16,375 nt of DNA from Candidatus Woesearchaeota archaeon (GCA_023269295.1 JAHFTU010000017.1:1-16375), one strand, 5' to 3'; positions 1-6,443 are shown, numbered from the stretch's first letter. Notes: generated by a model from the letters alone, not told the origin. Translations and numbers: made by a program.

Positions 1-47
1 TATGAGAAAACGGGAAATTCAAGCCTCAACCCCGAGTTGAAAAGAAA

Positions 48-644
48 GTGGAATTAGCGACGCTATTTACGGAGCAGCGGTGGAACATACTTAAACACCT
101 TTCTAAAGAGCCACTTTCTCCAATGCAGCTTGCCCAACTTTGCGGCACAACTATGGCCAATGTAAGCCAACAGCTGCGGCTTCTTGAGGCAGCAGACCTG
201 GTGGGCAAGAAAAAGGTGCGCAACCGTGAGAGGGGCAAGCCAAGAACCCTCTTTTCGCTGGCCGATGATTACGCGTACGTTGTTTCGCTGATGGGAAATT
301 TTGCCGGGAAGAAGCTCATACGGCTCACAAAAAATACCAAACAATTCTTTCGAATACTTTCAATAGACGACGCCCAACAGAGGGAGAGGGTCGAGAAAAC
401 CTATTTCGGGATACACCATTACCTTGACAAAGCACAAGCGTTGGCTGTTGACCTGTCATCAGCTCAAGCTCCTGTAATTCTGATTGTTACGAACGACAAG
501 GAAATCTATCAACAGCTTGCCAGAACAGTGGGCGTAATTCCCCTTAGCGAGAAAAAAGCTGCCGAGTACATGAAAAATAACGATCCCAAAAAAATTTTGC
601 AGCTTGATGATCCTCACCAAATATTCCGAACCAACCTCGGTTAA
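48..644 (+). CDS. ArsR/MarR-like winged-helix transcriptional regulator
   Basis: A 198-residue soluble protein. Residues about 8-65 read as a winged helix-turn-helix: a first helix (QRWNILKHL), a recognition-helix stretch (MANVSQQLRLLEAADLV) and a basic wing (KKVRNRERGKPRTLFSL). This layout is usual for archaeal ArsR-type regulators. The remaining roughly 130 residues resemble no domain I can name; they include a beta-rich stretch (APVILIVTNDKEIYQQLARTV) that might sense a ligand or mediate dimerisation. The only in-frame start in view is GTG at 48, because the frame closes at 3-5; the Shine-Dalgarno is weak. The next gene starts 287 nt downstream, so this gene is probably transcribed alone. 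DNA-binding role: well supported. Target and effector: unknown. Confidence 0.8.
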   Translation: MELATLFTEQRWNILKHLSKEPLSPMQLAQLCGTTMANVSQQLRLLEAADLVGKKKVRNRERGKPRTLFSLADDYAYVVSLMGNFAGKKLIRLTKNTKQFFRILSIDDAQQRERVEKTYFGIHHYLDKAQALAVDLSSAQAPVILIVTNDKEIYQQLARTVGVIPLSEKKAAEYMKNNDPKKILQLDDPHQIFRTNLG

Positions 645-658
645 GTGCAAGAGCAAGC

Positions 659-708
659 GGCGGCAGCCTGGCTAAAACCACCCCTATCACCAATTCCGGG
701 CTGCCGCC
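659..708 (+). other. Long-stem GC-rich inverted repeat after the regulator gene
   Basis: GGCGGCAGCC at 659-668 is perfectly complementary to GGCTGCCGCC at 699-708, with a 30-nt loop. It starts 14 nt after the stop codon of the regulator. No U-tract follows, so it is not a canonical intrinsic terminator. It may stabilise or process the 3' end of the transcript, or be part of the structured stretch that continues to about 870. Confidence 0.5.
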
Positions 709-750
709 TCACCTTGCCACTAAGGAAACCGGGGCGTGGAAGGAAAAGTA

Positions 751-868
751 GGTGCTGTCGAGTATTGTGAGGAAGCGTGATAGAGCTTGGAATAGACTAG
801 ATTGCTTTCTCCTGACAGCACTTGCTGCAACTCCACGAAATCACTCATAATCACGCATGGACAGCACC
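751..868 (+). promoter_or_regulatory. Leader with mutually exclusive pairings upstream of the exported-protein gene
   Basis: GGTGCTGTC at 751-759 can pair with GACAGCACC at 860-868 (9 bp) or with GACAGCAC at 814-821 (8 bp), but not both at once. Inside the longer fold, GCGTGAT at 775-781 pairs with ATCACGC at 850-856, so the stems nest. Alternative partners for a single strand are what a switching leader or structured RNA would show. No protein-coding signal is convincing in 645-931 on either strand, and I see no clear TATA box, so whether it is transcribed is unknown. Confidence 0.35.
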
Positions 869-892
869 AAAAAAAATGCGTTGAACCGAAGA

Positions 893-927
893 GGAGGGAA
901 CTATGTAAAAGCATGAAAGCGATGTGA
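893..927 (+). promoter_or_regulatory. Strong ribosome-binding site on a start-stop codon pair plus mini-ORF
   Basis: The best Shine-Dalgarno near this gene (GGAGGG, 893-898) precedes an ATG at 903 that is followed at once by TAA. A second ATG at 913 opens a four-codon frame (M-K-A-M) ending in TGA at 925-927, five bases before the likely gene start at 932. Translation of the exported protein may therefore depend on reinitiation, or these codons may be incidental. Visible in sequence; function inferred. Confidence 0.35.
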
Positions 928-931
928 AAAA

Positions 932-1678
932 ATGAGAGCAAAAACTATAGCAGCACTGGTCATAGCTGCAGTTTTCCTAGGGTTGTTATTGGCAACGATT
1001 GCTGAGGCAATCCCCAACCCCCCGGAGAATGCTACAGCCAACCAGTCGCAAAGAAGGGTAGAACCAACAGCCGGCGCTCGCGTATCAGCGCAAGCCGGCA
1101 ATGTTACCCAACTGATTGTCAATGATACTAGGATCACCGCCCACTGGCAAGGCTATTACGGCACAATAACTGGCGACATCACACTTGACGACGCCAAGAA
1201 CAACACGCTATTTGACTGGAAACTTGCCAACCCAAACGGCCAGATCTACGCCTCAAACAGCTCTACGGTCTCATGGGCAAACATAAGCTGCGTCAACCTG
1301 ACAGGCGCCGCCACAACTACATCCCCAACCAAACTTAACACATCAATACTTGAGAGCGCGTTTAACATAACAAGCACAGATGCTGATGGCATAAACGAAA
1401 CATTCAACTGGACGTTTTCAGGCTCCTTCTCAGTTGGCGCTACGACAATAGCAACCGCCAACAACTGCCCCCTTGTTTACCTATACAAGAGCGATGCTCC
1501 CCAGCAGACAAACTTCAGGGAGGTCATTTTAACTGACAACAACAGCGTGGTGTACACATCCCTGCTTGAAAATGACGTAACAGGCTTCAACAGCGATGCC
1601 CTTGATTTTGAGATGGTAGTAACAGAAAACCAGGCCTCAGGAACTACAGACTATTTCTTTTTCGTTGAGCTGACATAG
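932..1678 (+). CDS. Exported Asn/Thr-rich surface protein, unrecognised family
   Basis: A 248-residue protein. Residues 1-26 form a signal peptide or single anchor: MRAK, then a hydrophobic run, then an A-E-A site. The mature part is rich in N, T and S and contains many N-x-S/T sequons (NAT, NQS, NVT, NDT, NSS, NIS, NLT, NTS, NIT, NET, NWT, NNS), as expected for an N-glycosylated archaeal surface protein. It has two well-separated cysteines (SCVNLTG and NNCPLVY), a WQGYYGTITGDITLDDA segment near residue 72 and a beta-rich end (DYFFFVELT), suggesting a single beta-sandwich. From memory, similar proteins occur in several DPANN genomes, but I cannot name a Pfam family. It has no C-terminal anchor. 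It appears to stand alone, with a 5' region containing mini-ORFs and paired segments. Confidence 0.8.
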   Translation: MRAKTIAALVIAAVFLGLLLATIAEAIPNPPENATANQSQRRVEPTAGARVSAQAGNVTQLIVNDTRITAHWQGYYGTITGDITLDDAKNNTLFDWKLANPNGQIYASNSSTVSWANISCVNLTGAATTTSPTKLNTSILESAFNITSTDADGINETFNWTFSGSFSVGATTIATANNCPLVYLYKSDAPQQTNFREVILTDNNSVVYTSLLENDVTGFNSDALDFEMVVTENQASGTTDYFFFVELT

Positions 1679-1756
1679 CTGACTCAATGCAGCAGTTTTT
1701 CTGCAAAGCACAAAAGCACATGCAATTTTAGTATGAACCTCTGCTTAAAACAAAGA

Positions 1757-1764
1757 TTTTTATA
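1757..1764 (+). promoter_or_regulatory. TATA box for the winged-helix/GT4/GH57 run
   Basis: TTTTTATA-type box within AAAGATTTTTATAC. At the usual archaeal spacing (about 25-27 nt) transcription would begin near 1786-1790. That is downstream of the ATGs at 1771 and 1780 and upstream of the one at 1819, which decides the start of the following gene. Confidence 0.6.
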
Positions 1765-1818
1765 CGGCAGATGCCAGTGATGAGACCTTCAGCAAAAGTG
1801 GGTGTAAGGGAGAATTTT

Positions 1819-2199
1819 ATGAACGGTGCTAGAAGGACGTTCAAAGAGCTTAGGCAGGCAATTCTAATTGGGCTTTTGCCTGGGCAGCAGACAACGAACG
1901 GGATTTCTGTAAACACAGGAATAAACTGGCGGACTGCTGAGGCGCACCTGAAATTTCTCGTGGACAAGGGCTTTGTCTCAGAGGTCCTGAAGCTTGCGTA
2001 CGTCAGGATTTTCAAGCTCACGCCAATCGGCGAGGAGCACGCGAGATTCCTGCTTCAGGCAAATGGGAACGCTTCATTTTTGCAGCTGCCGCAACATGAC
2101 CCTTTTGCTAAAAGGTTCAATCCAAAAACGCAACTGCTACAACAGCAAAGAAAAGAACGCGGTGAAAAAGCTCGTCAAGAAGGAGTGATGCAGCCATGA
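1819..2199 (+). CDS. Small winged-helix DNA-binding protein
   Basis: From ATG 1819 the product has 126 residues. The open frame extends back to ATG 1771, but the TATA box at 1757-1764 puts the transcript start after 1771 and 1780, and a purine-rich GGGAG lies just before 1819. Residues about 8-80 form a winged helix: helices around RRTFKELRQAILIGLLPG, a turn plus recognition helix (GISVNTGINWRTAEAHLKFLVDKGFV) and a wing ending KLTPIGEEHARFLL. The basic Gln/Arg-rich tail contains the residues HDPFAKRFNPKT, encoded by a copy of the palindromic repeat (2097-2130). Its stop overlaps the start of the glycosyltransferase (ATGA, 2196-2199), so the two are translationally coupled and it may regulate the glucan genes. 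Whether the tail is functional is unknown. Confidence 0.75.
   Translation: MNGARRTFKELRQAILIGLLPGQQTTNGISVNTGINWRTAEAHLKFLVDKGFVSEVLKLAYVRIFKLTPIGEEHARFLLQANGNASFLQLPQHDPFAKRFNPKTQLLQQQRKERGEKARQEGVMQP
2097..2130 (+). repeat. Palindromic element, short form, inside a coding region
   Basis: TGACCCTTTT (2097-2106) pairs with AAAAGGTTCA (2110-2119) across a GCT loop, 9 of 10 positions paired, followed by the tail ATCCAAAAACG. The ends match the full cloverleaf copy at 12059-12134 nearly base for base (TGACCCTTTT at the start, AAAGGTTCAATCCAAAACG at the end), with the two internal hairpins missing. It is read in frame as HDPFAKRFNPKT. Confidence 0.6.
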
Positions 2200-3473
2200 A
2201 AGTGCTCATGTTCGGCTGGGAGTTCCCACCCATGAACACAGGCGGGCTTGGGACAGCGTGCTACGGCCTCACCAAGGGCCTGGGCCAGAACGGAGTTGAC
2301 ATAGTGCTGGTGCTCCCGCAGGCAGCAGCCGAAGCAGACACCCAAATCGTGCCTGGCACGATTGGGCCCAGTCGCCAAAAGGTGACTTGGGAGTTTGGGT
2401 TCCTGAAAATAAGAAGCGCCAATATTGCAAATGTCAAGGTCAAGTCTATAAAGTCAGCAATGGTTGCGTACATGACCCCCTCGCAGTACGAGCAGTACAT
2501 GCTGAAGATGAAAGGCATCAAGCCAATCTACGGCAATAATCTCTTTGAGGAAGTGGAGAGGTTTGCGCAGCAGGCAGCCGCGATTGCAAAAGAGGAGCAG
2601 TTTGACATAATCCACGCGCACGACTGGATGACCTACAAGGCAGGGCTTGTTGCAAAAAAAGTTTCAGGAAAGCCGCTAGTTGTGCATGTCCACGCCACAG
2701 AGTTTGACAGGACAGGCGGCCTGGGCGCCAACGAGCACGTTTACGAAATTGAGAAAGCAGGCATGGAGCAGGCTGACGCTGTAATTGCCGTGAGCGGCTA
2801 CACAAAGCAGAAGATAATTGAGCACTATGGAATTCCGGAATCAAAAATCAAGGTCGTACACAACGCCATTGACAAGGATGACATACCAAAAATCTCAGTT
2901 GACAAAAACCCTGGCCAGAAAACAGTGCTGTACCTTGGAAGGATAACGCTCCAGAAAGGGCCGGACTACTTCATTGAAGCTGCCAAGAAAGCGCTTGAGA
3001 CAGACCCAAACATCCGCTTTATCGTTGCAGGCTCCGGAGACATGGAGCCGGCAGTGATAGAGAAAGCAGCCGAGTTGGGCATAGGGCACAATGTGCTGTT
3101 CGCAGGATACCTGAAAGATGACGAAATACACCGGGCTTACAGGATGGCTGACCTTTACGTAATGCCCTCAGTATCAGAGCCATTTGGCATCACACCGCTT
3201 GAGGCAGTCATGAACAACACGCCCGTAATAATAAGCAAGCAGTCCGGAGTCAGGGAGGTGCTGAAGCACTCGCTTCAGGTTGACTTCTGGGACACTGACC
3301 AGATGGCAAACAAGATAGTTGCAGCGCTGAGATACAAGGAAATGCATTCAGAGCTTCAGCGGAACAGCCACGATGAGGTGAGCAGGCTCAGCTGGAGCAG
3401 GCAGGCGCAAAAATGCATTGACGCTTACAGCAGCGTGCTTGGAGTTCGACAGCTGCAACAGAAAATAACTTAA
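2196..3473 (+). CDS. GT4 family glycosyltransferase, probable glycogen/alpha-glucan synthase type
   Basis: A 425-residue GT-B fold enzyme that should transfer sugar from a nucleotide-sugar donor to a glucan or glycolipid acceptor in the cytoplasm. The N-terminal Rossmann domain begins MKVLMFGWEFPP with TGGLG at 15-19, the motif that binds donor phosphate in starch and glycogen synthases. HAHD is at 140-143 and a linker VSGYTKQKIIEHYG at 200-212. The C-terminal domain has the donor-binding R249 and K254 (YLGRITLQKG) and the E-x7-E pair E328/E336 (SEPFGITPLEA). Length is normal. The start is fixed by the ATGA overlap with the preceding gene. The GH57 gene follows, a pairing seen in glycogen-type metabolism of many archaea and bacteria. 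Family certain; exact donor and product inferred. Confidence 0.93.
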   Translation: MKVLMFGWEFPPMNTGGLGTACYGLTKGLGQNGVDIVLVLPQAAAEADTQIVPGTIGPSRQKVTWEFGFLKIRSANIANVKVKSIKSAMVAYMTPSQYEQYMLKMKGIKPIYGNNLFEEVERFAQQAAAIAKEEQFDIIHAHDWMTYKAGLVAKKVSGKPLVVHVHATEFDRTGGLGANEHVYEIEKAGMEQADAVIAVSGYTKQKIIEHYGIPESKIKVVHNAIDKDDIPKISVDKNPGQKTVLYLGRITLQKGPDYFIEAAKKALETDPNIRFIVAGSGDMEPAVIEKAAELGIGHNVLFAGYLKDDEIHRAYRMADLYVMPSVSEPFGITPLEAVMNNTPVIISKQSGVREVLKHSLQVDFWDTDQMANKIVAALRYKEMHSELQRNSHDEVSRLSWSRQAQKCIDAYSSVLGVRQLQQKIT

Positions 3474-3484
3474 ATGACACAGCA

Positions 3485-3561
3485 TGACCTTCTTAGGAAG
3501 AATGTTGCCGGAGAGGCAACATCCTTCGGCTATGAGCCGAAGTAAGGTCAATCAAGAAACG
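3485..3561 (+). repeat. Palindromic element, full cloverleaf form
   Basis: Closing stem TGACC (3485-3489) with GGTCA (3546-3550). Hairpin 1 is TTCTT/AAGAA (3490-3494, 3498-3502) with loop AGG. Hairpin 2 is TGTTGCC/GGCAACA (3503-3509, 3515-3521) with loop GGAGA. Hairpin 3 is CTTCGGCT/AGCCGAAG (3524-3531, 3535-3542) with loop ATG. Nearly every base is paired. The tail ATCAAGAAACG follows. It lies between the GT4 and GH57 genes, in the sense direction, and has no tRNA anticodon or T-arm organisation. The copy at 12059-12124 has the same architecture with pair-preserving changes. Confidence 0.7.
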
Positions 3562-3595
3562 AGTGACAATCAAGAAACGAGTGACAATCAAGAAA
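3550..3595 (+). repeat. 18-bp tandem repeat of the element tail
   Basis: AATCAAGAAACGAGTGAC occurs at 3550-3567 and 3568-3585 with no mismatch, then a partial third unit AATCAAGAAA at 3586-3595. The unit contains the element tail (ATCAAGAAACG). It creates an in-frame GTG at 3563 and a repetitive leader upstream of the true GH57 start. Confidence 0.75.
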
Positions 3596-3610
3596 TGGAG
3601 AACGTGTGAA

Positions 3611-4846
3611 ATGGTAGATGTTTGTTTTTATTTCCAGGTTCACCAACCTTTAAGGTTGCGGCCGTACACTGTGTTTGAGATAGGCAAGAGCAGCAGCTAC
3701 TTTGACGAGCAGAAAAACAGCGAGATACTTGACAGGGTCGCAAAGAAATGCTACCTGCCTGCAAACGCCATCATGCTTGAGCTCCTTGACAGCTATCCAG
3801 AATTCAGGGTAAGCTACTCGCTCAGCGGAATTGCACTGGAGCAGCTGATGGCTAGCCAGCACAGAGTCATTGACTCATTCAAGGAGCTTGCAAGGACAGG
3901 CAGGGTGGAGTTCCTTGACGAAACATACCACCACAGCCTTTCTTTTGTTTACTCAAAGCCGGAATTTATCGAGCAGGTTAAGATGCACAGCAAGCTCATA
4001 AGGAACCTGTTTGGGAAAAGCCCTAAGGTTTTTAGGAACACTGAGCTGATATACAGGAATGAAGTGGCAGCAATTGCCGAGAAGATGGGGTATGAAGGCG
4101 TGCTTGCCGAAGGGGCAGACAAAGTTCTGGGATGGAGAAGCCCGAACTTTGCTTACAAGCCAAAAGGGACAGGGAAAATCTCGCTGCTGCTGAAAAACTA
4201 CAGGCTTTCTGACGATGTCGCATTCAGGTTCAGCGAGAGAAGCTGGGCAGAGTGGCCGCTGACAGCTGAAAAGTTCGCCGGCTGGGTAAGCAATGCCAAT
4301 GGAAACGGCGACGTCGTAAACCTGTTCATGGACTACGAGACTTTCGGAGAGCACCAGTGGCCCGAGACAGGAATATTCAACTTCATGAAAAAGCTGCCCG
4401 AGGAAATACTCAAGCACCCTGAAAACGGCTTTGTCACGCCATCAGAAGCAATACGGAAGCACAGGCCGGTTGCCGAGCTTGACGTGCCATCGCTGGTGTC
4501 GTGGGCTGACGTTGAGCGCGACCTGAGCGCCTGGACAGGCAACAGCATGCAGCAATCAGCCCTCCAGCAGGTCTACGCAATGGAGGCGGCCATAAAAAAT
4601 TCCGGAGATCCACAGCTGCTGGAGGACTGGCGAAGGATGCAGGCAAGCGACCACTACTACTACATGTGCACCAAATGGTTTGCCGATGGGGACGTGCACA
4701 AGTACTTCAACCCCTACGACAGCCCCTATGATTGCTACATCGCTTTCATGAACATACTAAGCGACATCAAGGAGCGGCTGAAAAAATCAGCTGAGGAAAA
4801 AGAGATGAAAACAGCGCTCAACGCCGCAATAGGCATAGGCGCTTAA
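3611..4846 (+). CDS. GH57 family glycoside hydrolase (alpha-amylase/glucanotransferase type)
   Basis: A 411-residue cytoplasmic enzyme acting on alpha-1,4-glucans. I chose ATG 3611 because family members begin close to VCFYFQVHQPLR and GGAG lies 11 nt upstream; the open frame runs back to GTG 3563 only by reading the tandem tail repeat. Conserved GH57 regions visible: HQP at 11-13; ETYHHSL at 104-110; FRNTEL with likely nucleophile E145; FMDYETFGEH with likely acid/base D241; QASDHYYYM at 344-352. The arrangement matches the shorter GH57 type found beside GT4 synthases in archaea rather than long branching enzymes. With the GT4 enzyme it would build and remodel storage glucan. Amylase, transferase or another activity cannot be told apart from sequence. 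Confidence 0.92.
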   Translation: MVDVCFYFQVHQPLRLRPYTVFEIGKSSSYFDEQKNSEILDRVAKKCYLPANAIMLELLDSYPEFRVSYSLSGIALEQLMASQHRVIDSFKELARTGRVEFLDETYHHSLSFVYSKPEFIEQVKMHSKLIRNLFGKSPKVFRNTELIYRNEVAAIAEKMGYEGVLAEGADKVLGWRSPNFAYKPKGTGKISLLLKNYRLSDDVAFRFSERSWAEWPLTAEKFAGWVSNANGNGDVVNLFMDYETFGEHQWPETGIFNFMKKLPEEILKHPENGFVTPSEAIRKHRPVAELDVPSLVSWADVERDLSAWTGNSMQQSALQQVYAMEAAIKNSGDPQLLEDWRRMQASDHYYYMCTKWFADGDVHKYFNPYDSPYDCYIAFMNILSDIKERLKKSAEEKEMKTALNAAIGIGA

Positions 4847-4854
4847 AGCATAAA

Positions 4855-4884
4855 TTTTAAATACAGCTGTGGCCTAGTTAGGCC
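4855..4884 (+). promoter_or_regulatory. TATA box and palindromic operator candidate for the DUF5752-like operon
   Basis: TTTTAAATA at 4855-4863 lies 9 nt after the GH57 stop and predicts a transcript start near 4885. Between box and start is a perfect palindrome, GGCCTA-GT-TAGGCC (4871-4884), well placed for a repressor. This separates the three-paralogue run from the GT4/GH57 transcript. Confidence 0.5.
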
Positions 4885-4904
4885 TAGCAAAAGAGGTGAG
4901 CAAG

Positions 4905-5294
4905 GTGGGCAAAAAAACAAAGTCAGCTTCTTCAAAGAGCAGGCGAAGCCCTGCCGGCACCACAGTTATCCAAAAGGCAGTTTACCGAGCTCCAAACAAC
5001 ACAACAAAGCTGGAGATACTCGTCAAAAAAATAGGCGAGGCTCCCCACGACAAGTGCTTTGTGCTCAAGGACGGGAGGGTGCTCAAGGACCTCGTGGAGC
5101 TGGCGCACTCCCTTGACCACATGAGCGACGACGTATTCAACCACCACGTCAACAATTCCAAGAATGACTTCAGGAACTGGATAAGGGACGTCTTCGGCCA
5201 AAAGGAGCTGGCTGCCGAGCTTGAAAAAGCCAAAACAAGAAGCGACCTGCAGCTTGCGGTACTCCGGCACATAGTCAAAGAGACATTTTCATAA
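4905..5294 (+). CDS. HHVN/NDF-domain protein, first of three paralogues (DUF5752-like)
   Basis: 129 residues from GTG 4905. The earlier GTG at 4896 lies inside the Shine-Dalgarno GAGGTGA (4893-4899), so 4905 is the better start. A basic, Ser-rich N-terminal stretch (residues 2-20) precedes one domain, residues about 50-128: CFVLKDGRVLKDLVEL, then F-N-HHVN (80-83), NDF-x2-W (87-92) and ELAAEL. The same signature F-x3-G-x2-L...HHVN-x3-NDF-x2-W...ELA recurs in the next two genes. I associate it, with moderate confidence, with DUF5752, a family of unknown function seen near alpha-glucan and trehalose genes. No catalytic motif is evident, so a binding or scaffolding role is possible. It heads an operon with the next three genes. 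Confidence 0.75.
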   Translation: MGKKTKSASSKSRRSPAGTTVIQKAVYRAPNNTTKLEILVKKIGEAPHDKCFVLKDGRVLKDLVELAHSLDHMSDDVFNHHVNNSKNDFRNWIRDVFGQKELAAELEKAKTRSDLQLAVLRHIVKETFS

Positions 5295-5330
5295 CTTTCG
5301 CAGAAGAAAGCATCAAAGGGGGTGATAATT

Positions 5331-5636
5331 TTGGCAAAACTGAAAAGCGAAGAAGCAAAGAGGATACTGTCCAACACTCCTCCTGACAAGGCATTCTGGG
5401 TCAACAACGGCCCTGTGCTCAAAAGCATCATTGAGCTGGCGGCAGCAGCAAAAAAGCTCACAGAGCAGCAGTTCATGCACCACGTCAACAAGACAAAGAA
5501 CGATTTTGCAAAGTGGGCTGATGAGGTAGTGCGGGATTCTGAGCTGGCAAGGCAGCTGCGCAGGGTAAAAACAAAAGACGACCTGGCAAAGGCTGTAACC
5601 GGCAGGCTGAAGCAGCTCCAAAAAATGCTAAAATAA
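5331..5636 (+). CDS. HHVN/NDF-domain protein, second of three paralogues (DUF5752-like)
   Basis: 101 residues from TTG 5331 (MAKLKSEE). An upstream GTG at 5322 lies inside the strong Shine-Dalgarno GGGGGTGAT, so TTG is favoured. It is essentially the bare domain: AFWVNNGPVLKSIIEL (21-36), HHVN (50-53), NDF-x2-W (57-62), ELARQL (71-76) and a basic final helix. It lacks the basic N-terminus of the first paralogue and the long tail of the third. The gap to the previous gene is 36 nt and to the next 4 nt. Function unknown; tandem duplication with divergence suggests subunits of one assembly. Confidence 0.75.
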   Translation: MAKLKSEEAKRILSNTPPDKAFWVNNGPVLKSIIELAAAAKKLTEQQFMHHVNKTKNDFAKWADEVVRDSELARQLRRVKTKDDLAKAVTGRLKQLQKMLK

Positions 5637-5640
5637 GAAA

Positions 5641-6264
5641 ATGAACATACTTGAAAAATCCAGGCCTGAGAACTCCTTCCGCTGCGCAGACGGAGCTATA
5701 CTCGGCAGCGTGTACGAGCTTGAAAACAGGCTCTGCACCATGAGCAGCGAAACATTCTACCACCACGTTAACTCTTTCAGGAATGATTTCCACAACTGGA
5801 TAAGGGACGTTTTTCAGGACTACGAGCTGGCAAAAGAGCTGCTTGGCGCAAGAACGCCAGCCCAGGCAGCTGCAATCGTGAGAAAGCACCTCAGGAAAGC
5901 CCTCCTTGCAAAGGAAGAGATTGAAGACGCAATACAAGCCGTGGCAATAGCCATGACCAAATCAGCGAAGCCCGCAGCTAAAAATAAGCCTGCAAAGGCA
6001 GTCCCTAAAAAACTGTTCCACACGCTTAAGCCACAGAAACGCCGGAAAAGGCGGCAGAAAAAAGCACGGAAAACCATTACTGTAATCAAGCTGGCAACTC
6101 CAAAAAACAGAAAGCTTAATAAAATGACCTTCTTACGAAGAATGTCAATCAAGAAACGTGTCAGTAGTCACAGTAGCAAAAAAAGAGGCAAGGCAGCACA
6201 CAAGCGCGCTAAAAAGCAGGTGAATAAATGGCTAAACTGGCTAAAAATAGTTCCAGAACTGTAA
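5641..6264 (+). CDS. HHVN/NDF-domain protein with long basic tail, third paralogue
   Basis: 207 residues. Residues 12-90 are the same domain (SFRCADGAILGSVYEL, HHVN at 41-44, NDF-x2-W at 48-53, ELAKEL). Residues about 108-207 are a low-complexity Lys/Arg/Ala tail like those of nucleic-acid- or polyanion-binding proteins. Residues 161-174 (KMTFLRRMSIKKRV) are encoded by a short palindromic element (6125-6158), so the tail may have grown by insertion. The ATG lies 4 nt after the preceding stop and is probably translated by coupling, having no good Shine-Dalgarno of its own. The last 37 nt overlap the next gene in another frame, so the original stop may have been displaced. Function unknown. Confidence 0.7.
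   Translation: MNILEKSRPENSFRCADGAILGSVYELENRLCTMSSETFYHHVNSFRNDFHNWIRDVFQDYELAKELLGARTPAQAAAIVRKHLRKALLAKEEIEDAIQAVAIAMTKSAKPAAKNKPAKAVPKKLFHTLKPQKRRKRRQKKARKTITVIKLATPKNRKLNKMTFLRRMSIKKRVSSHSSKKRGKAAHKRAKKQVNKWLNWLKIVPEL
6125..6158 (+). repeat. Palindromic element, short form, inside the basic tail
   Basis: TGAC (6125-6128) pairs with GTCA (6144-6147). Inside, TTCTT (6130-6134) pairs with AAGAA (6138-6142) around the loop ACG. The tail ATCAAGAAACG (6148-6158) is identical to the tail at 3551-3561. It matches the full element at 3485-3561 with hairpins 2 and 3 removed. Confidence 0.6.
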
Positions 6265-6443
6265 TAAGGCTATCACGCCCGGCAAGCGCGCCAAAAGCAA
6301 GGCAGTTCCTCGCGCACTATTTCGCGCTGGAAAGGCCGCACACGGCACACCTGCTCTTCTCAAAGGGAATCATTGACTTCCTGCTTGGCCTGGTAATTGG
6401 AATCCTGGTTGGCATAATCATTGCGATAATGGCAGGACACTAG
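6228..6443 (+). CDS. Small tail-anchored membrane protein
   Basis: 71 residues. The N-terminal half is basic and soluble (KNSSRTVIRLSRPASAPKAR). Residues about 47-69 form one long hydrophobic helix rich in G, I, L and V with a GxxxG-like pattern, ending AGH, so the protein is anchored by its C-terminus. AGGTGA at 6218-6223 gives a good ribosome-binding site 4 nt before the ATG. It overlaps the end of the third paralogue by 37 nt. In this operon it may tether the HHVN-domain proteins to the membrane; that is inference. No family recognised. Confidence 0.65.
   Translation: MAKLAKNSSRTVIRLSRPASAPKARQFLAHYFALERPHTAHLLFSKGIIDFLLGLVIGILVGIIIAIMAGH

Noticed and set aside
720..941. A minus-strand 73-codon frame with a hydrophobic start
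   Set aside because: It overlaps the paired leader segments and the start of the exported-protein gene, and I see no promoter or ribosome-binding support.
1771..1818. Upstream start of the small winged-helix protein at ATG 1771
   Set aside because: The TATA box at 1757-1764 puts transcription initiation downstream of that codon.
3550..3595. Possible CRISPR-like array
   Set aside because: The 18-bp units are head to tail with no spacers and only about two and a half copies, and no cas genes are nearby.
3563..3610. A 16-residue N-terminal extension of the GH57 enzyme from GTG 3563
   Set aside because: It is translated from the tandem tail repeat, and the enzyme family normally starts at the segment beginning at 3611, which has its own ribosome-binding site.
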